Shown here: in pieces, positions 51,950-61,628 of the stretch
Layout of the letters: each line of letters starts with the position of its first letter
Numbering within the stretch: position 1 is the stretch's first letter
Source of the DNA: Amycolatopsis acididurans
GTDB taxonomy: Bacteria > Actinomycetota > Actinomycetes > Mycobacteriales > Pseudonocardiaceae
Direction of reading: 5' to 3'
Assembly (NCBI RefSeq): GCF_012328925.1
Contig: NZ_JAAXLS010000032.1
Location: 1-64,000 of the forward strand
DNA: 64,000 bases
Program-made: the position numbers and the translations under genes
The notes under the pieces: generated by a model
The model's input: the letters and a program-made list of their open reading frames with translations, nothing else
Database searches by the model: none
What the model was told of the DNA's origin: nothing

Positions 51950-52702
51950 ATGCGTGGAGACGCCGATATCGCGACCACCGCCGCCCTGTTCGCCGACCAG
52001 GCACGGGTGCGGGTGCTGATGGCGCTCGGCGACGGACGCACGCTCGCGGCGTCCGTGCTGGCCGCCGAGGCCGGGCTGTCCGCCCAGGGCACCAGCGCGC
52101 ACCTGGCCAAGCTGCGGGAGGCCGGGCTCGTCGAGGTGGAGCGGTCGGGACGGCACCGGTTCTACCGGCTGGCCGGTCCCGAGGTCGGGGAGGTGCTGGA
52201 GACGCTGGCCCGGCTTTCTCCGGCGCAACCGGTCAGATCACTACGGGCGGGCACTCGTGCACAGGCCGTCCGGTTCGCCCGCACCTGCTACGACCACCTC
52301 GCCGGTCGGCTCGGGGTGGCCGTCACCGCGGCATTACTGGACCAGCGGGCGCTGACCGCGACCGACGGCATCGACAGCACCGAGCGCCGCCCGGAGGACA
52401 AGATCTCCCAACCGCTGGCCGGCCATCCCTACGAGCTCGGCCCGGACGCGGAGACGGTCCTTCGCGACTTGGGCGTGGATCTGGCCGAGGTCGCCCGGCG
52501 GAAACGCCCGCTGCTGCGGTTCTGCCTCGACTGGTCCGAACAGCGCCACCATCTCGCCGGGGCGCTCGGCGCCGAAGTCGCGGCAGCGTTCGACCGGCAG
52601 GGCTGGACCGAACGCCGCACGCCCGGTCACCGGGCGCTGCGGCTGACCGACACCGGCGCTCGCGAGATCGGCAAGCGCCTGGACGTGCGGCTCAGCGAGT
52701 AG
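51950..52702 (+). CDS. ArsR-type regulator of the adjacent MFS exporter (module 2)
   Basis: The 250-residue protein has the same architecture as the regulator at 43594: winged helix (ALFADQARVRVLMALGDG; LAAEAGLSAQGTSAHLAKLR; RSGRHRFYRLAG), then FARTCYDHLAGRLGVAV and RPLLRFCLDWSEQRHHLAGA. It has an extra ~25-residue insertion between these (about 130-155). A candidate start is the ATG at 51950, with TTGAGG upstream. The last 11 bp overlap the convergent membrane-protein gene. Confidence 0.88.
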   Translation: MRGDADIATTAALFADQARVRVLMALGDGRTLAASVLAAEAGLSAQGTSAHLAKLREAGLVEVERSGRHRFYRLAGPEVGEVLETLARLSPAQPVRSLRAGTRAQAVRFARTCYDHLAGRLGVAVTAALLDQRALTATDGIDSTERRPEDKISQPLAGHPYELGPDAETVLRDLGVDLAEVARRKRPLLRFCLDWSEQRHHLAGALGAEVAAAFDRQGWTERRTPGHRALRLTDTGAREIGKRLDVRLSE

Positions 52703-53237
52703 CCGCCCGGTGCGTCCCGGCCAGCTTCGCGTCGGGCGCACACCGCGCGCACGGCGTGAAGCCGAGGTCGCGTGCCTCCTTGACCGCGATCGGGATGGTG
52801 TCCCTGCCTTCGAGCCAGCCGCATTCGACCAGGTGGTAGCGCGGATACTCGTCGACCACCACGACCTCGACGTCCAGCTGCGAGACCACCTCGACATCGG
52901 CGGGCGCGCTCTTCTCCTCCGCCGGGTCGCCGGCCTCGCCGGCCTGCGCGGGCTCCGCCTCGGTCTCCTCGGCGGGCTCGTCGGTTTCGGAGGTGACGGC
53001 CTCGGTCTCGCTGTCCTCGGACTCGACCGGCTCGGCGTCCACGACGGTCGCGTCGGCGGGTTCGGCCGCCGCCTGCTTACGCCGCGACCGGCGGCGGAAG
53101 TAGTCCACCACCAGCAGCAGCCCCGCCAGCACGGACAAGACGATCGAGACCCAGGCCCACAGCGAGTTCGCGGTGATCAGTGCCGTGACCAGCAACCCCA
53201 GCGCGGCCAGGACCAGGATGAGAACGATGAAAAGCAC
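52692..53237 (-). CDS. Two-helix membrane protein with acidic linker and CxxC tail
   Basis: The 181-residue protein has two N-terminal membrane segments (about 2-20 and 26-46) and an Arg/Lys cluster (FRRRSRRKQ). A Glu/Asp/Ala-rich linker (about 55-115) follows, then a compact C-terminal domain with DEYPRYHLVECGWLEGRDTI and GFTPCARCAPD. The His and Cys residues of the tail could bind a metal. The start GTG 53237 has no ribosome site and lies three bases after an AT-rich TAATTC, so the mRNA may be nearly leaderless. It is downstream of the wag31 terminator. Similar proteins are conserved near wag31 in this lineage as I recall; function unknown. Confidence 0.7.
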   Translation of the reverse strand: MLFIVLILVLAALGLLVTALITANSLWAWVSIVLSVLAGLLLVVDYFRRRSRRKQAAAEPADATVVDAEPVESEDSETEAVTSETDEPAEETEAEPAQAGEAGDPAEEKSAPADVEVVSQLDVEVVVVDEYPRYHLVECGWLEGRDTIPIAVKEARDLGFTPCARCAPDAKLAGTHRAATR

Positions 53238-53264
53238 GGTGAATTACAACACGGAGGGATCCGG

Positions 53265-53304
53265 GGAACGGTTCCGACTCTCCGAAGAGTGCCGGAACCG
53301 TTCC
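53265..53304 (-). terminator. Hairpin terminator after wag31
   Basis: GGAACGGTTCCG (53265-53276) and CGGAACCGTTCC (53293-53304) are perfect 12-bp arms; inside, ACTCT-ccga-AGAGT continues the stem with a two-base bulge. The structure lies 18 bp after the wag31 stop and before the next minus-strand gene. Confidence 0.85.
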
Positions 53305-53321
53305 TGTCCGTTAAGCCTCGA

Positions 53322-54164
53322 TCAACCCGCCTCGGCCCGCGGGCCGAAGGAGTAACCCTGCCCACTGCTCGAACCGGAGCTCGAGCTGCCCGACGACGCC
53401 GAAGCGGACGCCGGCGCGGCCGAACCGCGGTCGTCGAGTTCACGCAGCTGGGACTCCAGGAAGCCCCGCAGCCGGGTGCGGTACTCGCGTTCGATCGTGC
53501 GCAGCTCCTCGATCTTCTTGCCGAGGGTGGTCTTCTCCGCGTTGAGGTTGTTCATCGTCTCGGTGTACTTGCGCTGTGCCTCGCGCTCCATCGACGTCGC
53601 CTTGTCGCGCGCCTGCCGTTCCAGGGTCTCGGTCCTGGTCCTGGCGTCGTTCAGCATCGTCTCGGCGCGCGTGCGCGCCTCGTTCACCATCGAGTCCGCC
53701 TTGGACCGCGCGTCGGAGAGCAGCTGCTCGGACTTCGCACGGGCCTCGGCCAGCATGCCGTCGGACTCGGTCTTGGCCTCGGCGGTCAGCCGGTCGGCCA
53801 TCTCCTGCGCCAGGCCGAGCACCTTGGCCGCCTGCACGTTGGGCTCGCCCGTGTCGGCCATCGAGTGGGCCTGGGTCTGCTCCACCGGCGACGGGGGCGG
53901 CGGCACCGGGGCCAGCCTGCGCGACGTCTCCTGCGAACCTCCGCCGCCCGCACGGGCGGACTCGAGGTCGGAACGAGTGGACTCCAGCTCCGCGTCGAGC
54001 TGCTCGACCTGCTGACGCAGCTCGTTGTTGTCCTCGATGAGCCGGGCCAGCTCGGTTTCCACCAGGTCGAGGAATGCATCCACCTCGTCCTCGTTGTAGC
54101 CCCGCTTGCCGATGGGTGGCTTGCTGAACGCGACGTTATGCACGTCAGCGGGGGTCAACGACAT
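53322..54164 (-). CDS. wag31: Polar growth/division protein Wag31 (DivIVA)
   Basis: The 280-residue coiled-coil protein recruits cell-wall synthesis to poles and septum. The N-terminal membrane-curvature domain is [20 protein letters not shown] and then [16 protein letters not shown] Pro/Gln-rich linker (about 85-105) is followed by a long Ala/Glu/Arg coiled coil (about 110-240) with repeats such as [20 protein letters not shown], and a Ser/Gly-rich tail. It is the last gene of the division block and followed by a terminator. Confidence 0.96.
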   Translation of the reverse strand: MSLTPADVHNVAFSKPPIGKRGYNEDEVDAFLDLVETELARLIEDNNELRQQVEQLDAELESTRSDLESARAGGGGSQETSRRLAPVPPPPSPVEQTQAHSMADTGEPNVQAAKVLGLAQEMADRLTAEAKTESDGMLAEARAKSEQLLSDARSKADSMVNEARTRAETMLNDARTRTETLERQARDKATSMEREAQRKYTETMNNLNAEKTTLGKKIEELRTIEREYRTRLRGFLESQLRELDDRGSAAPASASASSGSSSSGSSSGQGYSFGPRAEAG

Positions 54165-54215
54165 CAGATCACCTCACGCACTCCATGGCCTGCTCCGACT
54201 TCCCGGAAGCCCCGA

Positions 54216-54500
54216 TCAACCGGGATACGCCAGTTGCATCAGTATGAACACAACCAACAGCAGCACCATAATCGATAAGTCCAGTCCGACGCCGCCAATC
54301 CGCACCATCGGAATGATCCGCCGCACCAGGCGGACCGGCGGATCGGTCACTGTGTAGATGGTCTCAAGCGTCACCGCAACCCCGCCCGCCGGCCGCCACT
54401 CCCTGGCGAAGGCGCGCACGAGTTCAACCACTACACGTGCTGTGAGCAGCAGCCAAAAGACGAACAGCACGTAGTAGATGACAAGCCAGACCACATCCAC
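54216..54500 (-). CDS. YggT-family membrane protein
   Basis: The protein (about 94 residues) has two membrane segments around RVVVELVRAFAREWRP and the family signature TVTDPPVRLVRRIIPMV (about 50-66), then DLSIMVLLLVVFILMQL. YggT proteins lie between sepF and divIVA in most actinobacteria, as here, and are linked with division and osmotic tolerance. The start is uncertain: GTG 54500 or 54494 gives the usual N terminus, whereas 54521 adds seven residues. Confidence 0.88.
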   Translation of the reverse strand: MDVVWLVIYYVLFVFWLLLTARVVVELVRAFAREWRPAGGVAVTLETIYTVTDPPVRLVRRIIPMVRIGGVGLDLSIMVLLLVVFILMQLAYPG

Positions 54501-54677
54501 ATCACCACTCTGCCACATCACCGGACCGCCGCGAACGCCGAGGAAGACCGAAGTGTCCGGGTCATGTAACCGAACTGTGATTTATCCAACGATGTCACCT
54601 GAAAGGAGTACCATCTCACGCTCTGTCATAGGGCAATTACGCCTTCCCGGCCACGTTCCGCGCTCAGGTCACTCCGT

Positions 54678-55298
54678 TCAGTGACGAAGGAACAGTCCGC
54701 CCTCGGCGATCCGCCTGCGGTCCTCCGCGGTCACCTCGACGTCGGGAGGCGAGAGCAGGAACACCTTGTTGGTGACCCGGTCCATCGACCCGCGCAGCGC
54801 GAACGCCAGCCCGGCCGCGAAGTCGACGACACGCTTGGCGTCGGCGTTCTCCATCGCGGTCAGGTTGATGATCACCGGCACGCCCTCGCGGTAGGCCTCG
54901 CCGATCGCGCGGGCCTCGACATAGCTGCTCGGGTGCAACGTCGTGATGCGGCTCAGCGGGTCACGCTGCGTCGCACGCACCGGCTCGGCGACCGGGCGCA
55001 GCCGCGCCACGGGCTCCGGCTGCCGGTCCACGGCCAGCGCCCCGTGCACCGCGGGCTCGCGCACGGCGGCGCGCGGCCTGGCCAGCGGCTCGTCCTCGAA
55101 CTCGCCGCGGTAACGCCGCCGGGGCCGCACGGATGCGGCCTCCTCCTCGAAGTCACCGTCGTAGCCGGGCTCGTAACCGCCGTCGTCGTAGTCACGCCGG
55201 TAGTCCCCGGGCGCGTCGTAATCGCCGTAGCCGTCGTAGTCGTCACTGTCAGCCGGGATCATGCCGAAGTAGGCCTTCAGCTTGTTCAGCGCACTCAT
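54678..55298 (-). CDS. sepF: Cell division protein SepF
   Basis: The 206-residue protein anchors FtsZ to the membrane. It has the N-terminal membrane-binding helix MSALNKLKAYFGMI, a long Asp/Tyr/Gly- and Arg-rich linker (about 15-110) and the C-terminal dimerising domain with ITTLHPSSYVEARAIGEAYR, VIINLTAMENADAKRVVDFA and VFLLSPPDVEV. Its place between pgeF-yggS and yggT-wag31 is the standard actinobacterial order. Confidence 0.96.
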   Translation of the reverse strand: MSALNKLKAYFGMIPADSDDYDGYGDYDAPGDYRRDYDDGGYEPGYDGDFEEEAASVRPRRRYRGEFEDEPLARPRAAVREPAVHGALAVDRQPEPVARLRPVAEPVRATQRDPLSRITTLHPSSYVEARAIGEAYREGVPVIINLTAMENADAKRVVDFAAGLAFALRGSMDRVTNKVFLLSPPDVEVTAEDRRRIAEGGLFLRH

Positions 55299-55366
55299 GG
55301 CTTCTCCCTAGCCGCTCCCTCGACCTGGTAACCCGGCCGCACGCCAGCGCACTTCCGGGTGACTCG

Positions 55367-56086
55367 CTAGGGCGAGGCTAAACCGCGTCCGCCGAGCAAC
55401 GCGGTTCCGACACGCACACAGGTCGAACCATGCGCGATCGCCTGTTCAAGATCACCACTCATCCCCGCGGACAGTTCGGTGGCCTCCGGATGCTCGTGGC
55501 GCAACGTTTCCGCCGCTCGGGCCAGTCGTTCGAACGCCGCGGCCGGGTCGGCGCGCAGCGGCGCGACGGCCATCAGGCCACGCAATCGAAGGCCACCCGC
55601 GCGGGCGATGTGGTCGGCGAGCGCGGCGAGTCCGGGCAGCGGGCAGCCCCCGCGCCCGGGGTCGTCGTCGAGGCTTGCCTGGATGAGCACGTCCAGCGGC
55701 GGGCGCTCCTGGGCGGCCACCGCCTTGTCGAGCGCGTCGGCCAGCCGGACCGAGTCGACGGACTGCACCTCGGCGGCCCACCGCACCACCGAACGCGCCT
55801 TGTTGCGCTGCAGCCTGCCGACCATGTGCCAGCGCGGCGCGGCGTCCGGGCGCAGCCGGGCGACCTCCTCGGCCTTCGGGCCCGCCTCCTGGTCGCGGTT
55901 CTCGGCGAGATCGGTCACGCCGAGGTCGGTGAGCAGGGCGGCGTCGGTGGCCGGGAAAGTCTTGGTGACGGCGAGCATCCGCACCTCGTCGCGGGACCGG
56001 CCCGCTCCGGCGCAGGCCCGCTCGATGCGTGCTTCGACCTCGGCCAGTGATTTGGCCAGCTCGGCCTTGCGGTCCTCAGTCGTCAT
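55367..56086 (-). CDS. PLP homeostasis protein (YggS/PROSC family)
   Basis: The 239-residue single-domain PLP-binding protein has the TIM-barrel pattern: MLAVTKTFPATDAA with the PLP Lys (about 42), LAENRDQEAGPKAEEV, RWHMVGRLQRNKARSVV and GLRLRGLMAVAPL, then LSAGMSGDLEQAIAHGSTCV and RVGTALLG. It helps balance free PLP. Its ATG lies 11 bp inside the end of the pgeF-like gene. The location downstream of ftsZ is conserved. Confidence 0.93.
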   Translation of the reverse strand: MTTEDRKAELAKSLAEVEARIERACAGAGRSRDEVRMLAVTKTFPATDAALLTDLGVTDLAENRDQEAGPKAEEVARLRPDAAPRWHMVGRLQRNKARSVVRWAAEVQSVDSVRLADALDKAVAAQERPPLDVLIQASLDDDPGRGGCPLPGLAALADHIARAGGLRLRGLMAVAPLRADPAAAFERLARAAETLRHEHPEATELSAGMSGDLEQAIAHGSTCVRVGTALLGGRGLASP

Positions 56087-56783
56087 CCGGGTCGATCCAG
56101 GTGACGCCCGCGATGCGGCCGGTGCTGCCGTCGCGGCGATAGCTGAACAGGCTCGGCTCCTCGAAGGTGCAGCGCGGATCGACGCCGATCTTGCCGACGC
56201 CGGCGTCCGCGAGCTGCCGCCACAGCCCGGCCCGCAGGTCGAGACCGGAGGTTCCCTTGCGGGTCTTGCTCGCGCTGCCGGGCAGGTGCCGTTCCACGTC
56301 CTTGGCCATCTCGGCGGGGACCTCGTAGCACTCGCCGCAGATCGCCGGCCCGAGCAGCACCTCGATGCGGCCGGGCCGCGCGCCGAGGTCCGCCATCGCG
56401 CGCAGCGTGGCCGGGATGACGCCGACCCGTGCCCCGACGCGGCCCGCGTGCACCGCGGCCACCACCCCGGCCTCCGGATCGCCGAGCAGCACCGGAACGC
56501 AGTCGGCGACCAGCACCGCGACCGCGACGCCGGGGGTGGCCGTGACGAGCGCGTCGGTGGCCTCGGCGGGCTCGGTCTCGGTGCCGTCGACGACCGCGAC
56601 GGTCCGCCCGTGCACCTGCTCCATCCAGCAGACCGACTTCAGGCCCAGCTCACCGGCCAGCCGTTCGCGGTTGGCCGCCACCGCACCCGGCTCGTCGCCG
56701 ACGTGATCTCCGAGGTTGAACGATTCGAACTCACCGGTCGAAAACCCGCCGACCCGAGTTGTCACCACCCGCCGAACTCGCAC
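56076..56783 (-). CDS. Multicopper-polyphenol-oxidase-fold protein (PgeF/YfiH family)
   Basis: The 235-residue protein has VVTTRVGGFSTGEFESFNLG, VCWMEQVHGRTVAVVDG, LVADCVPVLLGDPEAGVVAA with the metal-site Cys, HAGRVG and the late GPAICGECYEVPAEM. It belongs to the YfiH family, linked in E. coli to clearing wrongly built peptidoglycan peptides and in other species to nucleoside phosphorylase activity. It carries HAGRVG where many relatives have HAGWRG. The start is probably GTG 56783 with GGTGGA close upstream; GTG 56768 and 56765 are alternatives. It is 56 bp after ftsZ. Confidence 0.9.
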   Translation of the reverse strand: MRVRRVVTTRVGGFSTGEFESFNLGDHVGDEPGAVAANRERLAGELGLKSVCWMEQVHGRTVAVVDGTETEPAEATDALVTATPGVAVAVLVADCVPVLLGDPEAGVVAAVHAGRVGARVGVIPATLRAMADLGARPGRIEVLLGPAICGECYEVPAEMAKDVERHLPGSASKTRKGTSGLDLRAGLWRQLADAGVGKIGVDPRCTFEEPSLFSYRRDGSTGRIAGVTWIDPDDD

Positions 56784-56839
56784 CCCTCCACCTTCCCATA
56801 CCTGGTGTGCGACTCCCTCGCGGCGGCCGTCCGGGACGA

Positions 56840-58147
56840 TCAGCGGCGCATGAAGGGGGGAACGTCGACCTCGTCGTCGGAGGGGTCGTCGGTGACCGGC
56901 ACGGCGCGGCCGGGCAGGCTGCCCTGACCGGTGCGCGCGGACGAGTAGCCGCGGGTGCCACCGGGCTGCGGCAGCGACGGCGACTGCGGTTGCTGCGGCT
57001 GCGCGGACGGCGCCGGATAGCTCGGCGACGGCTGCTGGCTCGCGGGTGCGGGCGAGGACGTCCTCGGCGGCGGGAAAGCGCTCGACGCGGGCGGGGTCTG
57101 TGCGGCAGGCGGCGGGGTCCGCACCTGGCCCGCCTCGGCGGACACCGTGGTCGAACCGCGCGAGCCCACGGCGGGCGGCTCCAGCTTCTTGTGCGTCGGC
57201 GCACCGGCGTCGAATCCGGCCGCGATCACCGTGACCCGGACCTCGTCGCCGAGCGAGTCGTCGATGATCGTGCCGAAGATGATGTTGGCCTCGGGGTGCG
57301 CGGCCTCCTGCACCAGCGACGCGGCCTCGTTGATCTCGAACAGGCCCAGATCGGACCCGCCCGCGATGGACAGCAGCGCTCCGTGCGCGCCCTCCATCGA
57401 GGCTTCCAGCAGCGGCGAGTTGATGGCCTTCTCGGCGGCCTGCACCGCCCTTCCCTCGCCGCGCGCCGATCCGATACCCATCAGCGCGCTGCCCGCGCCC
57501 GACATGACGCTCTTGACGTCGGCGAAGTCGAGGTTGATCAGACCCGGCGTGGTGATCAGGTCGGTGATGCCCTGCACACCGGAGAGCAGCACCTCGTCGG
57601 CCGAACGGAACGCGTCCATCAGGCTCACGCCGATGTCGCCGAGCTGCAGCAGCCGGTCGTTCGGGATCACGATCAGCGTGTCGCATTCGTTGCGCAGCTG
57701 CTGGATGCCGTCCTCGGCCTGCTTGCCGCGCCGCTTGCCCTCGAAGGTGAACGGCCGGGTCACCACGCCGATCGTCAGCGCGCCCAGCTTGCGCGCGATC
57801 GACGCGACGACCGGTGCGCCACCGGTGCCCGTGCCGCCGCCCTCTCCCGCGGTGACGAAGACCATGTCGGCGCCCTTGAGCACCTCCTCGATCTCCTCGC
57901 GGTGGTCTTCGGCCGCCTTGTGCCCCACCTCGGGGTTGGCGCCGGCACCGAGGCCGCGGGTCAGCTCGCGGCCGATGTCGAGCTTGACATCGGCGTCGGA
58001 CATCAGCAGTGCCTGCGCGTCGGTGTTCACCGCGATGAACTCGACACCCTTGAGGCCGACCTCGATCATGCGGTTGACGGCGTTGACACCGCCGCCGCCG
58101 ATGCCGACGACCTTGATCACCGCGAGGTAGTTGTGCGGGGGCGTCAT
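56840..58147 (-). CDS. ftsZ: Cell division GTPase FtsZ
   Basis: The 435-residue tubulin homolog forms the division ring. [39 protein letters not shown] (GTP-binding signature, about 104-122) and [20 protein letters not shown] are intact. A Pro/Ser/Gln-rich linker (about 320-415) ends in the conserved SepF/FtsW-binding tail [12 protein letters not shown] chose the ATG at 58147 ([12 protein letters not shown]) with GGAAGG upstream; the longer frame adds 18 Arg-rich residues and is not credible. Confidence 0.98.
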   Translation of the reverse strand: MTPPHNYLAVIKVVGIGGGGVNAVNRMIEVGLKGVEFIAVNTDAQALLMSDADVKLDIGRELTRGLGAGANPEVGHKAAEDHREEIEEVLKGADMVFVTAGEGGGTGTGGAPVVASIARKLGALTIGVVTRPFTFEGKRRGKQAEDGIQQLRNECDTLIVIPNDRLLQLGDIGVSLMDAFRSADEVLLSGVQGITDLITTPGLINLDFADVKSVMSGAGSALMGIGSARGEGRAVQAAEKAINSPLLEASMEGAHGALLSIAGGSDLGLFEINEAASLVQEAAHPEANIIFGTIIDDSLGDEVRVTVIAAGFDAGAPTHKKLEPPAVGSRGSTTVSAEAGQVRTPPPAAQTPPASSAFPPPRTSSPAPASQQPSPSYPAPSAQPQQPQSPSLPQPGGTRGYSSARTGQGSLPGRAVPVTDDPSDDEVDVPPFMRR

Positions 58148-58208
58148 CGGGTCCGCCTTCCTGATCGTGAGTACTCGTACCGCTCGCCGGGAGTGTCGCA
58201 ACCCTGAA

Positions 58209-58237
58209 CCTGAACTCGAGGCTTAGAGTTATGTCAA
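58209..58237 (-). promoter_or_regulatory. Candidate ftsZ promoter
   Basis: On the minus strand TTGACA (58237-58232) is a perfect -35; the region 17-18 bases downstream reads TTCAGG/TCAGGT, a weak -10. It lies in the 189-bp ftsQ-ftsZ interval, where ftsZ promoters are usual. The rest of that interval (58240-58336) shows nothing I can assign. Confidence 0.4.
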
Positions 58238-58336
58238 CTTCCAGCTTGTTGCAGGACGGTAGGGATCAGCTCCGCCGGAATCCAGCAGCCACGCCGCGTG
58301 TCGGACAACTGTTTCTCGAAACACCGGGCTGTCCCG

Positions 58337-59143
58337 TTAGGACACTGTGGGTAGCTCGGGACTGGCGACGTCGTAGGTGTTTCCCTCGCGCGTCAACAGC
58401 ACCGCGAGCACCTTGGCCTTGCGCTCGGCGTCCTGCGCGCTGCCCCAGCGCACGACCTTGCCGTTGGCGAGGGTGAATTCCACGCCACCCGGGGTTTTCG
58501 CGCGCACGCTCGTGACCTGGTCCTTGAGGCCGGGGGGCAACGAGGTGAGCACCGCGATGACGGATTTCGTGACGGCGTCGTCCGGTGCCACGCGGGCCAG
58601 GCTCAGCTCCGGCAGTTTCGCCGGCTTGTTCTGCACCGTCTTGTAGTCGAATCCGGTGCCGTCGACCAGATGCACCCCGCCGGTGCCGTTGAAGAATCCG
58701 ATCGGTGTCCGTTCGGTGACGCTGATTTCCACCGTGGACGGCCAGGACCGCGACACGTCGACCGTGGCGACGCCGGGCAGTCGCCGTACCCGGTCGGCGA
58801 TCCCGTCGGTGTCGAGCGTCAGCATCGGCTTGCGGTCGGGCACGTCGGCGGCCGCGCGGATCTGGTCGGCGGGCACGCTCGACGCGCCGGTGATCTCCAC
58901 CGAGCGCACGCCGAGCAACGAGGTGAACCCCATGAGGTACACCACGGCCGCGACGGTCAGCACGGTCAGCAGCGCGACCCAGCGGCGCCGCAACGCTTTC
59001 CGGCGGCTGATCCCGGTGCCGGTCTTCTGCCGCGCGGTGAGCGGACGGCGGCCACGGCGGCTGCGGACCGGACGGCCCATGCCGCGGCCCGCCGCCGGCC
59101 GCCGCCGCTCCTCCCGCTGCCTGGTCCTCGTCCGCGTCGCCAT
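58337..59143 (-). CDS. ftsQ: Cell division protein FtsQ
   Basis: The 268-residue bitopic protein has a basic cytoplasmic head of about 53 residues (RRGRRPLTARQKTG), one membrane segment (VALLTVLTVAAVVYLMGF), a POTRA domain (LGVRSVEITGASSVPADQIR) and the FtsQ beta domain (VDVSRSWPSTVEISVTERTP). It links the divisome parts outside the membrane. The ATG shares one base with the murC stop (TGATG). Confidence 0.94.
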   Translation of the reverse strand: MATRTRTRQREERRRPAAGRGMGRPVRSRRGRRPLTARQKTGTGISRRKALRRRWVALLTVLTVAAVVYLMGFTSLLGVRSVEITGASSVPADQIRAAADVPDRKPMLTLDTDGIADRVRRLPGVATVDVSRSWPSTVEISVTERTPIGFFNGTGGVHLVDGTGFDYKTVQNKPAKLPELSLARVAPDDAVTKSVIAVLTSLPPGLKDQVTSVRAKTPGGVEFTLANGKVVRWGSAQDAERKAKVLAVLLTREGNTYDVASPELPTVS

Positions 59144-60531
59144 CAGGATCCCGCGCGCCGGTCGAGTTCGGCGAGGATCTCCGGGCCGAGCGTGGTGACG
59201 TCGCCCGCCCCCATCGTGACCAGCAGGTCGCCCGGTTTCACCAGATCCGCGGCCAGCGGCACCACCCGGTCGAACGCGGGTTCGTAGTGCACGCCCGGCC
59301 CCTGGATCCGTTCGGCGATGAGCGCGCCGGAAACCCCGGGCACCGGCTCCTCACGCGCACCGTAGACGTCGAGCACGACGACCTCGTCCGCGTGCGAGAG
59401 CGCCTGCGCGAACTCCGTGGCGAACGTCTTCGTGCGGGAGTACAGGTGTGGCTGGAAGACCACGACGACGCGCCCGTTGCCCGCCGCGTGCCGCACCGCG
59501 CGCAACTGCGCGGCGACCTCCGTCGGGTGGTGTGCGTAGTCGTCGTAGACGCGGACGTCGCCGGATCGGCCCTTGAACTCGAACCGGCGCCGGACGCCGC
59601 CGAACGCGGCCAGTCCCTCGGCCAGTCCCTCCGCGGGCGCGCCGAGTTCGAGACCGGCGAGCAGCGCGGCCACCGCGTTGAGCGCCATGTGCTCGCCGGG
59701 CACCGCGACCCGGATCTCGATTTCCCTGCCGGACAAGGAAAGCCGGAGCACTCCCCCGCTCTCGGCGGGCCGGTAGTCCAGTACTCGCGCGTCGTCCTCG
59801 CCGGTGACCGAACGGCCGTAGCGGCGCACCCGCACGCCCTCGGCGTGGTCGGCGAGCGCGTTCGCGGCCGGGTCGTCGCCGCACACGATGAGCAGCCCGC
59901 CCGGCTGGATGCGCTTCACGAATTCGGTGAACACGGCCGAATACGCCTCGGCCGTGCCGTGGTGGTCGAGATGATCGGGCTCGACGTTGGTGACGACCGC
60001 GACCGAGGGCGTGTAGTTCAGAAACGAGCCGTCGCTCTCGTCGGCCTCCGCGACGAAAATGCCGCCCTCACCGTGATGCGCGTTGGCCCCGGACTCGTTG
60101 AGGTCGCCGCCGATCGCGAACGACGGGTCCTTGCGGCAGTGCTGCAACGCGACGGTCAGCATCGACGTGGTCGAGGTCTTGCCGTGCGTGCCGGCGATGC
60201 ACGCGACGCGGTGGCCGTCCATCAGCAGCGCGAGCGCCTTTGCCCGGTGCAGCACGGGGATTCCGCGTTCGCGGGCCGCGGCCAGTTCGGGGTTGGTCTC
60301 CTTGATCGCCGTGGACACGACGACCGCCGAGGGATCCCCGAGATTCTCCGCGCGCTGCCCGATCTCGATCCGCGCGCCCTGCGCCCGCAGCGTCAGAAAC
60401 GTGCGCGAGTCCTTGGCGTCGGAGCCCGACACGTGCGCGCCGCGAGCCAGCAGAATCCGCGCGATACCGCTCATCCCGGCCCCGCCGATGCCGATCAGGT
60501 GGGCCCGGCTCAGTTGTTCCGGCACGTTCAC
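59143..60531 (-). CDS. murC: UDP-N-acetylmuramate--L-alanine ligase
   Basis: The 462-residue ligase adds L-Ala to UDP-MurNAc. [20 protein letters not shown] is the N-terminal Rossmann motif, [15 protein letters not shown] the ATP loop, [24 protein letters not shown] and [11 protein letters not shown] the Mur ligase signatures. I chose GTG 60531, which overlaps the murG stop and has GGAGG seven bases upstream; GTG 60525 is an alternative. A longer frame covers murG antiframe and is not real. Confidence 0.96.
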   Translation of the reverse strand: MNVPEQLSRAHLIGIGGAGMSGIARILLARGAHVSGSDAKDSRTFLTLRAQGARIEIGQRAENLGDPSAVVVSTAIKETNPELAAARERGIPVLHRAKALALLMDGHRVACIAGTHGKTSTTSMLTVALQHCRKDPSFAIGGDLNESGANAHHGEGGIFVAEADESDGSFLNYTPSVAVVTNVEPDHLDHHGTAEAYSAVFTEFVKRIQPGGLLIVCGDDPAANALADHAEGVRVRRYGRSVTGEDDARVLDYRPAESGGVLRLSLSGREIEIRVAVPGEHMALNAVAALLAGLELGAPAEGLAEGLAAFGGVRRRFEFKGRSGDVRVYDDYAHHPTEVAAQLRAVRHAAGNGRVVVVFQPHLYSRTKTFATEFAQALSHADEVVVLDVYGAREEPVPGVSGALIAERIQGPGVHYEPAFDRVVPLAADLVKPGDLLVTMGAGDVTTLGPEILAELDRRAGS

Positions 60532-61628
60532 TTGGCCGCCTCCAGCACGATCCGGGCGAGCACCTCGTCGGCCTCGCGGTGGCCGAGACCGACCGCGGCG
60601 GCGCTCATCTTCGCGACCCGCGCCGCGTCGGTCACCAGCGGGATGACCAGCTCGACCACCTTCGCCGGCGTCAGGTCGGCGTCGTCGACCATGAGCGCCG
60701 CACCCGCGTCCACCGCGGGGCGCGCGTTGACCGCCTGCTCGCCGTTGCCGTGTGGCAGCGGCACGAACACCGCGGGCAGGCCGACCGCCGAGACCTCGGC
60801 GGCGGTCATGGCGCCCGACCGGCACAGCACCACGTCGGCGGCGGCGTAGGCGAGGTCCATGCGTTCCAGGTAGGGCACCGGCACATACGGCGGGCGGCCC
60901 GGGAATTCCTGTACCGCCAACGTGTTCTTCGGCCCGTGCGCGTGCAGCACGCCGATCCCGGCGTCGGCGAGTTCCTTGGCGGCACCGGACACCGCGTTGT
61001 TGATCGAGCGCGCGCCCTGCGAACCGCCGAACACCAGCAGCGTCGGCGCGTCCGGGTCGAGCCCGAAATGCTTGCGCGCCTCGGCCCGCAGTTCCGCGCG
61101 GTCCAGCGACGTGATCGAGCGGCGCAGCGGGATGCCGACGACCTCCGCGCCGGGCAACGGCGTGCCCGGCACCGCGACCGCGACACGCTTGGCGAACCGC
61201 GCGCCCACCCGGTTGGCCAGCCCCGGCGACTGGTTGGCCTCGTGCACCACGATCGGCACCCGGCCGCGCGCGGCGAAGTAGGCGGGCAGCGACACGTAGC
61301 CGCCGAACCCGACGACCACGTCCGCGCCGACCTTGTCCAGCACCTGCCGGGTCTGCCTGACCGAGTCGCGGATCCGCAGCGGCAGGCGCAGCAGATCCGT
61401 GGTGGGCTTGCGCGGCAGCGGTACCGGCGGGACGAGTTCCAGCGGATACCCGCGCGCGGGCACGAGGTCGTTCTCCAGCCCCCGTGGCGTGCCCAGCGCC
61501 ACCACGTGGGCCTCGGGATTGAGGCGCTTCACCGCGTCGGCCAGCGCCATCGCGGGCTCGATGTGTCCGGCGGTGCCCCCGCCCGCCACGACGACCGTGG
61601 GGGCTTTGCCAGTGACGGCCTTGCTCAC
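60528..61628 (-). CDS. murG: UDP-GlcNAc:lipid-linked MurNAc-pentapeptide transferase
   Basis: The 366-residue GT28 enzyme makes lipid II at the inner membrane face. [20 protein letters not shown] (about 12-31) is the first G loop, [14 protein letters not shown] and [12 protein letters not shown] follow, then [15 protein letters not shown] and [20 protein letters not shown] of the C-terminal UDP-GlcNAc site. The GTG start overlaps the ftsW stop by 4 bp. Confidence 0.96.
   Translation of the reverse strand: MSKAVTGKAPTVVVAGGGTAGHIEPAMALADAVKRLNPEAHVVALGTPRGLENDLVPARGYPLELVPPVPLPRKPTTDLLRLPLRIRDSVRQTRQVLDKVGADVVVGFGGYVSLPAYFAARGRVPIVVHEANQSPGLANRVGARFAKRVAVAVPGTPLPGAEVVGIPLRRSITSLDRAELRAEARKHFGLDPDAPTLLVFGGSQGARSINNAVSGAAKELADAGIGVLHAHGPKNTLAVQEFPGRPPYVPVPYLERMDLAYAAADVVLCRSGAMTAAEVSAVGLPAVFVPLPHGNGEQAVNARPAVDAGAALMVDDADLTPAKVVELVIPLVTDAARVAKMSAAAVGLGHREADEVLARIVLEAAK

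Noticed and set aside
54668-54685. GTCACT-N6-AGTGAC hairpin at the end of sepF as terminator
   Set aside because: Only six base pairs and the stop codon lies within it; yggT and wag31 follow on the same strand, so a terminator is not expected.
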